NCBI GenBank assembly: GCA_013697365.1
Contig: JACCXA010000188.1
Location: forward strand, 1 to 16,965
Length of the DNA: 16,965 nt
Origin: Chthoniobacterales bacterium
GTDB taxonomy: Bacteria > Verrucomicrobiota > Verrucomicrobiia > Chthoniobacterales > UBA10450
Direction: 5' to 3'
Shown here piece after piece: positions 6,684-14,460 of the stretch; position 1 is the first letter of the stretch, and every line of letters starts with the position of its first letter. A program made the position numbers and the translations under genes. The notes below the pieces were generated by a model. It saw only the letters and a program-made list of their open reading frames with translations, was not told where the DNA came from and did no database searches.

Positions 6684-6986
6684 CTAGTAAACGTCCATCT
6701 CAGACGGATAACCGGAATCGCCCCTGATGGAACGAAGACGCTTCCGGCTGCCGCGTTCGGACTCGGGGCGATTAATCCGCTCCATCGCGACCTTCACCAG
6801 CAGCGGCACCGCCGCGAGCGCGCCGACCGAGAGGAGAGCAATTCCTGTCGCCTGCCGAACCGGCCGCTTGATCTTGTCGGCGACGAGCATTCCGAGGCCC
6901 AGACCAAACGCGGTCCGCGTCAGGATGAGCAAACTGTCGAGCGGGATTTGCTCGGCGGTTTTGGGAATGGATATCGAAAGGGACAT
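6684..6986 (-). CDS. Small two-helix membrane protein, unknown function
   Basis: I do not recognise a named family for this 100-residue protein. It has a short polar N terminus and a hydrophobic stretch at about 19-37 (LLILTRTAFGLGLGMLVA). A basic connector follows (DKIKRPVRQ), then a second hydrophobic stretch at about 46-66 (ATGIALLSVGALAAVPLLV) and a positively charged C-terminal tail (RGSRKRLRSIRGD). The basic connector suggests a hairpin with the loop on the cytoplasmic side (positive-inside rule). The ATG is preceded by GAGGG (minus strand, 6993-6997) six bases upstream, one of the few good ribosome-binding sites here, which argues that it is a real gene. It is divergent from manC across an 88-base gap that presumably holds both promoters. 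A long plus-strand open frame overlaps it antisense and is judged spurious. Confidence 0.75.
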   Translation of the reverse strand: MSLSISIPKTAEQIPLDSLLILTRTAFGLGLGMLVADKIKRPVRQATGIALLSVGALAAVPLLVKVAMERINRPESERGSRKRLRSIRGDSGYPSEMDVY

Positions 6987-6992
6987 CGCCTA

Positions 6993-6997
6993 CCCTC
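6993..6997 (-). promoter_or_regulatory. Shine-Dalgarno site of the small membrane protein gene
   Basis: On the minus strand the sequence is GAGGG followed by six bases and the ATG ending at 6984. The motif and spacing are close to ideal and fix the start of the 100-residue membrane protein. Confidence 0.6.
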
Positions 6998-7074
6998 ATA
7001 ACACCCGATTTCGAAAAAGAAATGGGAATCTCGGAGCTGTCTGCGTAGGAATTGCGCGTTGTTTTTATCGCCAA

Positions 7075-8151
7075 ATGTCGCAATCAATTTACGCCCTGAT
7101 CCTCGCCGGCGGAAGCGGCGAACGGTTCTGGCCATTGAGCCGGCGCGCCCGGCCGAAGCAACTGCTGCAGCTTGTTTCCAAAAAAACTTTACTCGAGGAA
7201 ACCGTCCTTCGTCTCGATGGTTTAATCCCGCGCGAACGGATCCTGATCCTGACAAACGTGGAACAGGAGGGTGCCGTGCGGGCCCTGTTCCCGAATTTCC
7301 CAGCCACGAACATCGTGGCGGAACCGGCGAAACGAGATACGGCCGCGGCGGTGGCTCTCGGTGTGGGCTGGGTTGCAGCGCGCGATCACATGGCGACGAT
7401 GGTCGTGCTCCCGGCCGATCACGTGATCAAAGATACCGCGGCTTTTCAACGCACGGTCAAGACGGCGGCGGCCGCCGCGGAAGAAAGCGGCGCGCTCGTC
7501 ACGATCGGGTTAAAACCGACGTGGGCCTGCCCCGGGTTCGGTTACATCGAACTGGGATCGCCTGTGCAACTGCAAAGCGTGCCGGAAGAGGAGTGCGAAG
7601 TGCGGCAAGTGGTGCGTTTCCGGGAAAAACCGAATCCCGAACTGGCGGAAGCTTTCCTTCGGCAGGGGAATTTCCGGTGGAACGCGGGCATGTTTGTCTG
7701 GTCCGTCCCGACAGTGCTGACCGAGTTCAACCGGCACGCCGCCGAACTCGCGAATTTCATCTCGAAGGCTTGCGCGCCCGGAAATTTTGGAAAAGCGCTG
7801 GCGAAGAACTTCGCCACTCTTCCGAAGATTTCCTTCGACTATGCGATCATGGAGAAGGCCGATAGCGTCCTCGTGGTGGAAGCCGCCTTTGATTGGGATG
7901 ATGTCGGCAGTTGGCAGGCCGTGGCCTCCTTTTTCGCGAACGACGCCGATAGCAATGCTGCGAACTGCGATATCACAGCGGTGGCTTCGACGAACAACAT
8001 CGTCTTTGATCAGGATGGACTGAAGGTCGCGTTGCTGGGCGTGCATAACCTGATTGTTGTGCGGACGGGTGACGCCCTGCTCGTCTGCCACCGCCACCAG
8101 GCGGAGAAGATCAAGGAGCTAATCGGGAAGCTTCCGGCGGAGTTGCAATGA
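7075..8151 (+). CDS. manC: Mannose-1-phosphate guanylyltransferase
   Basis: The 358-residue protein makes GDP-mannose from mannose-1-phosphate and GTP, for polysaccharide, LPS or glycan synthesis. The nucleotidyltransferase pyrophosphorylase signature LILAGGSGERFWPLSR occupies residues 8-23, with K28 in the RPKQL motif. Other family landmarks are EPAKRDTAAA (83-92), LPADHVI (112-118), RFREKPNP (181-188) and NAGMFVW (203-209). It is the short single-domain form, without the C-terminal phosphomannose isomerase domain of bifunctional enzymes. The open frame extends upstream to 6727, but the family alignment begins at SIYALILAGG and the upstream part is antisense to another gene, so ATG 7075 is chosen. 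It overlaps ruvX by four bases (ATGA) and heads the manC-ruvX-truA-kinase operon. No clear ribosome-binding site. Confidence 0.93.
   Translation: MSQSIYALILAGGSGERFWPLSRRARPKQLLQLVSKKTLLEETVLRLDGLIPRERILILTNVEQEGAVRALFPNFPATNIVAEPAKRDTAAAVALGVGWVAARDHMATMVVLPADHVIKDTAAFQRTVKTAAAAAEESGALVTIGLKPTWACPGFGYIELGSPVQLQSVPEEECEVRQVVRFREKPNPELAEAFLRQGNFRWNAGMFVWSVPTVLTEFNRHAAELANFISKACAPGNFGKALAKNFATLPKISFDYAIMEKADSVLVVEAAFDWDDVGSWQAVASFFANDADSNAANCDITAVASTNNIVFDQDGLKVALLGVHNLIVVRTGDALLVCHRHQAEKIKELIGKLPAELQ
8139..8142 (+). promoter_or_regulatory. Shine-Dalgarno site of ruvX
   Basis: GGAG lies inside the 3' end of manC, five bases before the ATG at 8148. Together with the ATGA stop/start overlap it supports this start and translational coupling with manC. 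Confidence 0.5.
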
Positions 8152-8618
8152 GCGGGTTTGCTGTCGTTAAAAGAACGATAGGGGTCGATTACGGCCGCGC
8201 CCGTATCGGGGTCGCGATCTCGGATGAGCTCGGCATGCTGGCGCATCCGTTGGAGACGATCCCGGTCACGCGTTTGGACGCTGCGGCCCGGCGGATTGCG
8301 GAGATCGTGCGCGAGAAAGATGTCGCACAGGTCGTCCTTGGGATGCCGCGGCATATGAACGGCGAGATGGGATCCGCGGCGGCTGAGGTAAATGCCTTTG
8401 CTGAGAAATTGCGCCCTCTTCTCCTGTGCGAAATGGTCTTGTGGGACGAGCGTCTCACGACCACGGCGGCGAATCGCGCGCTGCGTGACTCCGGGCAGAA
8501 AACGAAGCACACACGCGGGATCGTCGACCAGGTCGCTGCGCAGATGATTCTGCAAGGTTATCTCGACCGCGTGCAGAGCAGGCAGGCGCGCGCTGCGTTG
8601 GAAGAGCCGCCGGAGTAG
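8148..8618 (+). CDS. ruvX: YqgF/RuvX-family RNase H-like nuclease (putative pre-16S rRNA processing nuclease / Holliday junction resolvase)
   Basis: The 156-residue protein has the RNase H-fold signatures of the YqgF family: GVDYGRARIGVAISD (12-26) with metal-binding Asp14, VLGMPRHMNGEMG (63-75), the acidic pair in WDERLTT (D100, E101), and VDQVAAQMILQGYLD (126-140) with Asp127. Family members mature the 5' end of 16S rRNA in E. coli and have been proposed as alternative Holliday junction resolvases; sequence alone does not decide. Length fits the family (about 140-160). The start overlaps the manC stop as ATGA and its own stop abuts truA directly, so all three genes are almost certainly co-transcribed. 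Cytosolic. Confidence 0.92.
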   Translation: MSGFAVVKRTIGVDYGRARIGVAISDELGMLAHPLETIPVTRLDAAARRIAEIVREKDVAQVVLGMPRHMNGEMGSAAAEVNAFAEKLRPLLLCEMVLWDERLTTTAANRALRDSGQKTKHTRGIVDQVAAQMILQGYLDRVQSRQARAALEEPPE

Positions 8619-9368
8619 ATGCCGCGCCGGCTGAGATTCATCGTCGGCTATGACGGGCGCCCGTTCGCTGGCTGGCAGAGTCAGGCGAGTGGAAACACCA
8701 TTCAGGACTTGCTCGAAACCGCCTTCGCCAGCATCGCACAGCAACGAGTGCGGGTGCATGGCGCAGGGCGGACCGACGCAGGCGTGCACGCCCTCGCCCA
8801 ATCCGCGCACGCCGATGTCCCGGAGTCCAGACTCTCCCCCGAGCTTTGGGCAGCCGCCCTGAATGCCTCTCTACCGCCGACCATTCGGGTCCTGCGCAGC
8901 AGATTCGTGACGGAAGCCTTTCACGCGCGCTTCGCCGCCAAGGGGAAGCTTTATCGCTATCGCGTCTGGAATGACCGCATTCTTCCGCCGCTGGAATTCG
9001 GACGAGCCTGGCAGGTGGCACGGCCGCTGGACCGGGAGAAAATGCGACGGGAGGCGAAGCTGTTCGTCGGGAGACGAGACTTCGCGTCGTTTGCGGCTAA
9101 TCGCGGCCATAGCGTTGACGACACCGTTCGCACGATCGAATTCGTACGGGTGCGGGAGCGAGGTCCAGAGCTGGAGCTGAGCATATCCGGCGACGGCTTC
9201 CTCTATAAGATGGTGCGACTGATGGTGGGCGCGCTTGTGCGCGGCGCGAGCGGCCAGGCAGCCGCCGGCGAAATCGCAGAACGCTTGCACAATCCGAAGC
9301 GGCTTCTCGCTCGCGCTCGATTCGTCGCACCAGCCGAGGGCCTTTATCTGGTTCGGGTGAAGTACTGA
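8619..9368 (+). CDS. truA: tRNA pseudouridine synthase A
   Basis: The 249-residue protein isomerises uridines 38-40 in the tRNA anticodon stem-loop. The catalytic signature GAGRTDAGVHAL gives nucleophilic Asp53. An RFAAKGKLYRYRVWN segment (108-122) and the C-terminal GDGFLYKMVRLMVGAL motif (191-206) complete the two-half TruA fold. Length matches bacterial TruA (about 250-270). The ATG begins immediately after the ruvX stop codon, with a GGAAGAG stretch about 12 bases upstream and a GGAG overlapping the ruvX end. The histidine kinase gene follows closely. Confidence 0.95.
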   Translation: MPRRLRFIVGYDGRPFAGWQSQASGNTIQDLLETAFASIAQQRVRVHGAGRTDAGVHALAQSAHADVPESRLSPELWAAALNASLPPTIRVLRSRFVTEAFHARFAAKGKLYRYRVWNDRILPPLEFGRAWQVARPLDREKMRREAKLFVGRRDFASFAANRGHSVDDTVRTIEFVRVRERGPELELSISGDGFLYKMVRLMVGALVRGASGQAAAGEIAERLHNPKRLLARARFVAPAEGLYLVRVKY

Positions 9369-9424
9369 GCCGGGTGGAGGCTCCAGCCGCGGGTTGGCCA
9401 AAGACCTGCTTTCTGGCAATTACA

Positions 9425-12400
9425 ATGCTGAAAGACGACGAGCTATTAGCGGAGGTGTTGCCGCAGAGGCGGCTCTCTCCTCTCCGTCGTTCCACCGCCT
9501 GGCTTTTCAGCCAGAAGCATTTTCACGTGAAGCTGCTTTCCGGCGCGGCCGCAGGCGTTCTCGTGATTATCTTGCTCGCGGGAATTTTTCTTTTCGTCAG
9601 CTACCGCAATTATCAACAGGAAGCGCTCCGCACGCACACAATCGAGGTGATACGCCTGAGCAGCGTGATCGAAAGCGACATCGCCTCCCTCGAAAGCGGA
9701 TACCGCGGCTACCTTCTTAGCGGCAAGACTTCGTACCTCGCAGCCTTCGAGCAGCGCCGGGTCGAGATCAAAAACCGGGTGGGTGCGCTGGCCGGCTTGA
9801 TTCTCGATAGTCCTCCGCAGCGCAAGCGCGTGATGCGAGTACAGGAAATCGTGCAGCGATGGCTGGCCACGGTCGCCCTTCCGGAGATGAACGCGCGCCA
9901 GGCGAAAGCCGCTGCCCATGCCCCCGCCACGCTCGGCAATTCAATTCTCGAACAGGCGCGTGAGCTTCTGCAGTCGCTGCAAAACGAAGAGCAGATCCTG
10001 CTGAACAAGCGCATGCGTGACCAGGAATGGGCGGCGCAATCCACCCAGATTCTCGATCTCCTGCCGAAGCTTGAGCGTTCCGCCGTCGAGATGGAGAAGG
10101 AGAAACGCGGGTATCTTCTAACGGGCGACAACGCCTTCCTGGAAGCTTACAAGCGCGCGACCACCCGCTTCTTTTCCTATCACGGATTCCTCTCGATCCT
10201 GGGCGCTAACGGATCAGAGCAACCTGGGGCGCTCGCGGAAATCCGCACCAAGGTGGAGCTTTGGATCAACGCCTCGGCGACGCCGGAAATGGAAGCGAGA
10301 CGGCTGGGGCAAAACGCCGCCGCGGCTTTGGCTGACCACGGTGAAGAGTTGATGGCAGACATCCGCGGCAAGATCGCAAATTTCGAGAAGAACGAACTGT
10401 TCCACTATGAAGCGCGTTCCGCGGCGGCGAATCGGCACCTGATCGTGAAGACGTCCGTCCTCGGCATCCTGTGCCTGCTGGCCGTGGGCCTGCTTGTCGT
10501 TTCGAACAGCTACAGTTGCGTTCTGGTGCGACGTCAGCTCACGAAACTGAACGGCGTGGAAGTCCGCATCAAATCAATCATCGAGAATATCCTCGATGGC
10601 ATGATCACGGTGGATGAACAGGGCGTGATCTGCTCGATGAATTCCGCGGCGGAGAAAATGTTCGGCTGCATCGACAACGAAATGGTAGGCCACAAGTTCA
10701 CCAAAGTGGTGCCCAAGAGCTACTCTCAGGACCCCGACGTGCCCCCGGCGCAGTGCGCCTGGGATGAACTCGCCCGCCGCACCGGCAGCACAACCCTGGC
10801 TCTGGGCCGCACGCGGCGCCATGCCACCTTCCCGATTGAGATTTCGCTCAGTGAAATGGTCGTCGACGGCCGCAAGCTTTTCGTGGCCATGATCCGAAAC
10901 GTGACAGAACGGAAGCGCTTCGAGCAGGAGATCGCGGCGGATAAGGAAAGCCTCGCGGTGACTTTGCGCGCAATCGGCGACGGAGTTATCACGACCGACG
11001 TGAAAGGCAAGATCATCATGATCAACAAAGCCGGTGAAGAACTGACCGGTTGGGAGTTTAAAGATGCGATCGGTCAGCCGTTGAAGACGGTCTTCAGCGT
11101 CGCGTTTGACCTGGCCGCGCAAGCTCGCGCCCAGAAGAGCGGCTATCGCAATGAAGCCCAGTCCATTCTTCTGAGCCTTCGTGAAAGCGCCACTCTCCTC
11201 TCGCGCCAGGGCGTGGAGCGCATCATCGAGCAAGTAGCCTCCCCGATCCGCGACAACAAGAACGAGGTCGCCGGCGTCGTTCTCGTCTTCCGTGACATCA
11301 CGGAACGGCAGCGAAATGAAGCGGAGCGGCGCAAGGCTGACGCGCTCGAGCAATTGGGGCTTCTCGCCGGCGGGATCGCACACGATTTCAATAACCTGCT
11401 CACAGCCATCATTGGGAATATTTCGCTGGCGTGCATTCACCTGCCCCCCGGAAACGAAATGGGGACGCGTCTGAATGATGCCAAGAATGCTTCCATGCGC
11501 GCGCGTGATCTCGCACAGCAACTTCTTACCTTCGCGCGCGGCGGCGCGCCCATTAAGAAGACCGCTTCCATTGCGAAGTTAATTGAAGACACGGTCAGCT
11601 TTTCGCTGCGCGGCACGCACAGCCGCAGTCAATTCGAATTCGGTCCGGAACTCTGGCCGGCGGAAATCGATCCGGGCCAGATCAGCCAGGTGATTGGTAA
11701 CCTGGCGGTGAATTCGGACCAGGCCATGCCGAACGGCGGGACCCTGCGCGTCTCCTGCTCGAACTTTGTCCACGACCCGGACACGGCACCAGCGATCGCC
11801 GATCTGATGCCGGGTGATTACGCCCGCATCGTGATCCGGGACGAAGGCGTGGGTATTGCCGAGGAGCATCTCAAGCGAATCTTCGATCCATATTTCACCA
11901 CGAAAGCGAAGGGAAACGGTCTCGGCCTCGCCACGACCTACTCGATCATCAAAAATCACGGCGGCCTCATCACGGTGGAGTCGCAGGTCCACTTTGGCTC
12001 CACCTTCACGATTTACCTGCCTGCTCTACGCCACGAGATCGTTCCTCTCGAAATGCCAAGAAACATGGGGCCGGTCATTACGGGCACAGGACGGGTGCTA
12101 ATTGTCGATGACGAGGAAGCGATCCGCGCGCTGGTCGAATTCACCCTGACGGAGCTGGGCTATGAAGTCATGGGAACGGAAACCGCGCTCGAGGGCGTGG
12201 ATCTTTACCGGCAGAAGCTGGAAGCCGGTCAGCGTTTCGACGCAGTGATCCTGGATCTGACGCTACCAGGCGGGATGGGCGGGAAAGAGGCCTTAAAGCA
12301 ACTGATCGAGATCGATCCGACTGTGAACGCAATCGTCTCCAGTGGATATGCGATGGACTCTACGATGAGCCGTTATCAGGATTTCGGTTTTCGTGGCGTA

Positions 12401-12520
12401 ATCGCGAAGCCCTACGAAGCAGCCGAGCTCGGTCGGACCGTTTACGACGTGATTCAGTCCAGCCGGGTAAATCTTGCGGTGGAGTTCGACGGCGGGCGTT
12501 TAGCCTCCCGAGTCGCCTAG
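9425..12520 (+). CDS. Hybrid sensor histidine kinase (two CHASE3-like segments, two PAS, HisKA, HATPase_c, REC)
   Basis: This 1031-residue membrane sensor begins with a membrane helix (about 37-59). The extracytoplasmic region contains two CHASE3-like motifs, SGYRGYLLSG (91-100) and EKRGYLLTGD (226-235). A second helix (about 340-362) and two PAS domains (about 379-493 and 503-628) follow. The kinase core has GGIAHDFNNLL with phospho-acceptor His653, N-box NLAVNSDQAM, DEGVGI (806-811), FDPYFTTK and GNGLGLA. A C-terminal receiver (about 890-1010) has acidic D895/D896, phospho-acceptor Asp944 and Lys995. The HDFNN form is typical of PAS-linked hybrid kinases. No DNA-binding output domain or separate response regulator is adjacent, so the partner is elsewhere. 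It follows truA. An in-frame GTG at 9374 would add 17 residues and is an alternative start; neither has a clear ribosome-binding site. Signal sensed is unknown. Confidence 0.92.
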   Translation: MLKDDELLAEVLPQRRLSPLRRSTAWLFSQKHFHVKLLSGAAAGVLVIILLAGIFLFVSYRNYQQEALRTHTIEVIRLSSVIESDIASLESGYRGYLLSGKTSYLAAFEQRRVEIKNRVGALAGLILDSPPQRKRVMRVQEIVQRWLATVALPEMNARQAKAAAHAPATLGNSILEQARELLQSLQNEEQILLNKRMRDQEWAAQSTQILDLLPKLERSAVEMEKEKRGYLLTGDNAFLEAYKRATTRFFSYHGFLSILGANGSEQPGALAEIRTKVELWINASATPEMEARRLGQNAAAALADHGEELMADIRGKIANFEKNELFHYEARSAAANRHLIVKTSVLGILCLLAVGLLVVSNSYSCVLVRRQLTKLNGVEVRIKSIIENILDGMITVDEQGVICSMNSAAEKMFGCIDNEMVGHKFTKVVPKSYSQDPDVPPAQCAWDELARRTGSTTLALGRTRRHATFPIEISLSEMVVDGRKLFVAMIRNVTERKRFEQEIAADKESLAVTLRAIGDGVITTDVKGKIIMINKAGEELTGWEFKDAIGQPLKTVFSVAFDLAAQARAQKSGYRNEAQSILLSLRESATLLSRQGVERIIEQVASPIRDNKNEVAGVVLVFRDITERQRNEAERRKADALEQLGLLAGGIAHDFNNLLTAIIGNISLACIHLPPGNEMGTRLNDAKNASMRARDLAQQLLTFARGGAPIKKTASIAKLIEDTVSFSLRGTHSRSQFEFGPELWPAEIDPGQISQVIGNLAVNSDQAMPNGGTLRVSCSNFVHDPDTAPAIADLMPGDYARIVIRDEGVGIAEEHLKRIFDPYFTTKAKGNGLGLATTYSIIKNHGGLITVESQVHFGSTFTIYLPALRHEIVPLEMPRNMGPVITGTGRVLIVDDEEAIRALVEFTLTELGYEVMGTETALEGVDLYRQKLEAGQRFDAVILDLTLPGGMGGKEALKQLIEIDPTVNAIVSSGYAMDSTMSRYQDFGFRGVIAKPYEAAELGRTVYDVIQSSRVNLAVEFDGGRLASRVA

Positions 12521-12524
12521 GCTA
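12515..12524. other. Convergent stop codons one base apart, within a palindrome
   Basis: The kinase gene stops with TAG at 12518-12520 and cysNC with TAG (minus strand) at 12522-12524. The perfect palindrome GCCTAGGC (12515-12522) spans most of the junction. There is no intergenic space for separate terminators. Confidence 0.6.
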
Positions 12525-14411
12525 CTCCGCCGCACGCAAACGCGGGAGGAGTTGCTCGAGAATCGCGGCGACGGATTCATCCACGCTTTGCTCCGCGGTC
12601 GGGACGACAATCTCGGGATCTTCCGGCGCCTCGTAAGGCGCATCAATCCCAGTGAAGTCGCGGATTTCACCGGCCCGCGCCTTTTTATAGAGATTTTTCG
12701 GATCCCGTTCTTCGCAGACCGCCAGAGGAGCGTCGACGAAGACTTCGATGAAGTCCGCCTGTGCTTCCAGCGCGATCTCCCGCGCACGCCCGCGATCGAT
12801 CCGGTAGGGTGAAATGAAGGCGGTGATCGCCACCGCGCCGGAATCAGCAAGTAGTTTGGCTACCTCGCTGACGCGCCGGATATTTTCGACACGATCCTCG
12901 GGCGAAAAGCCCAGGTTGGTATTGAGACCGTGCCGGATGTTGTCGCCATCCAGCACGTAGGTGTGCATACCGCGAGCAAAGAGCTCCGCTTCCAAGGCCT
13001 GTGCGAGGGTGGACTTCCCAGCGCCGGAAAGTCCGGTCAGCCAAACAACCGCGCCGCGATGACCGTTCTGCAGCGCGCGCCTTTGCGCGGTGATCTTGCT
13101 GTCGCTCCAAACGATGTTCTTGCTCTTCACTTCGGCGCGCGTCGTGTAGGCGCCGCCGAAGATAATGCCGCCGCCAGCGATCGTGCCGCCATCCATGACC
13201 ACTAAGCGGCCAAGACTGGGGACGCGATCGTGGTTGTCGAAGACAAGGGGGGCGCGCGTTTGAAATGTAACTCGCCCTACCTCGTTGCGCGCGACCTCCG
13301 TGATCTCACCGGAGGAGATAGCCAGGGTGGAGGAATCCATCACCTGCTCGATTGCGACTACCTGCCCTTTGATTTCCTGCGTGGCGAGCCGGATGACGTA
13401 TGGCGCCTCCTTACGCAAAGGAGCTTCCGCGAGCCAGAAAACCTCAGCGTGAAACCGGTTTGCAAGGATCGGAGTCTCCGTCTGGTGCGAAGCCACATAG
13501 CCGCGCTCGACGAAGATTTGTTCGCGCAGCGTAAAGCCAATTGAATCCCCCGCGACACCGGCAGCGCGCGTTGTTTCGCCCCACGACTCGATCGTCGCGA
13601 CGATCGCTGTCTTGTTCGTGGGGGAAAAAACAAGCTCGTCACCTACCCGCAGGGAACCGCTCTCGACGCGACCCGCAATGATGCGGCGTTCGTCAAAACG
13701 ATAGACATCCTGCACACAAAAGCGCAGCGGCTGGTCGAGTGGAGATGTGACGGCTTCCAGTTCATCCAGGGCCTCTAGCAAGGTCCACTTTGCATACCAA
13801 TCCATCGCTGCCTGCCCGCGACGCGCGACGTTCTCCCCTGCCCGCGCCGAGGCAGGAATAAACAGACGTGGCTCGATGCCCAACGTCGCCAGGAAGTCGC
13901 CATATTCCGATTCGATTTCGCGAAACGTCGCCTCCGCATAGCCTACCAGGTCCATTTTGTTGACCACCACGATGACCTGACGAATCCCCAAGAGGCCAAG
14001 CAGGTAGGCATGCCGGCGGCTTTGTTCGCGCACACCTTCGTTTGCGGCCACCACGAGCACGGCCGCGTTGGCGCTGGCGGCGCCAGTGATCATGTTCTTC
14101 AGGAACTCCTTGTGGCCCGGTGCATCGATGATCACATACTGGCGACGCGCGGTCCGGAACGGGATTTGCGTCGTGTCGATCGTGATGTTCTGCGCCTGTT
14201 CCTCAAGAAGCGCATCGAGAAGGAAGGCGTATTCGAACTCCATTCCTTCGGCGGCACACGCTTGTTGAATCGCGGCCACCTTCCCTTCCGGTAAAGAACC
14301 GGTGTCGTGCAAAATCCGGCCAATAAGCGTCGACTTGCCGTGATCGACGTGACCGACGAAGACAATTTTGAGGCGCTGGGCCTCCGACGGAAGCGGAGAG
14401 GAGGCACTCAT
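12522..14411 (-). CDS. cysNC: Bifunctional sulfate adenylyltransferase subunit 1 / adenylylsulfate kinase (CysN-CysC fusion)
   Basis: The 629-residue fusion activates sulfate. The N-terminal GTPase (CysN) has P-loop GHVDHGKST (20-28), DAPGH (96-100) and NKMD (151-154) followed by EF-Tu-like beta-barrel domains. It drives APS formation by CysD. The C-terminal APS kinase (from about 450) has P-loop TGLSGAGKST (459-468), DGDNIRHGLN (488-497) and FISPYR with the Ser534 position, producing PAPS. The GTPase carries GHVDHGKS rather than the SVDDGKST of E. coli CysN, and NITID rather than GITID before the switch region, so it belongs to a divergent CysN branch. The open frame extends upstream into cysD, but homology begins after ATG 14411, 49 bases past the cysD stop, so that start is used. 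Its stop lies one base from the stop of the convergent kinase gene. Confidence 0.9.
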   Translation of the reverse strand: MSASSPLPSEAQRLKIVFVGHVDHGKSTLIGRILHDTGSLPEGKVAAIQQACAAEGMEFEYAFLLDALLEEQAQNITIDTTQIPFRTARRQYVIIDAPGHKEFLKNMITGAASANAAVLVVAANEGVREQSRRHAYLLGLLGIRQVIVVVNKMDLVGYAEATFREIESEYGDFLATLGIEPRLFIPASARAGENVARRGQAAMDWYAKWTLLEALDELEAVTSPLDQPLRFCVQDVYRFDERRIIAGRVESGSLRVGDELVFSPTNKTAIVATIESWGETTRAAGVAGDSIGFTLREQIFVERGYVASHQTETPILANRFHAEVFWLAEAPLRKEAPYVIRLATQEIKGQVVAIEQVMDSSTLAISSGEITEVARNEVGRVTFQTRAPLVFDNHDRVPSLGRLVVMDGGTIAGGGIIFGGAYTTRAEVKSKNIVWSDSKITAQRRALQNGHRGAVVWLTGLSGAGKSTLAQALEAELFARGMHTYVLDGDNIRHGLNTNLGFSPEDRVENIRRVSEVAKLLADSGAVAITAFISPYRIDRGRAREIALEAQADFIEVFVDAPLAVCEERDPKNLYKKARAGEIRDFTGIDAPYEAPEDPEIVVPTAEQSVDESVAAILEQLLPRLRAAE

Positions 14412-14460
14412 GACGACTGCTTCGGACCTTTCCGGGGCGTCTTGATGGAAGCGACCGGTC

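Noticed and set aside
6727..7074. 116-codon N-terminal extension of manC
   Set aside because: The sequence is antisense to the small membrane protein and the divergent promoter gap, and the nucleotidyltransferase fold starts right after ATG 7075.
10574..11521. 315-codon minus-strand open frame inside the histidine kinase gene
   Set aside because: It is antisense to conserved PAS and HisKA domains and its translation resembles no family.
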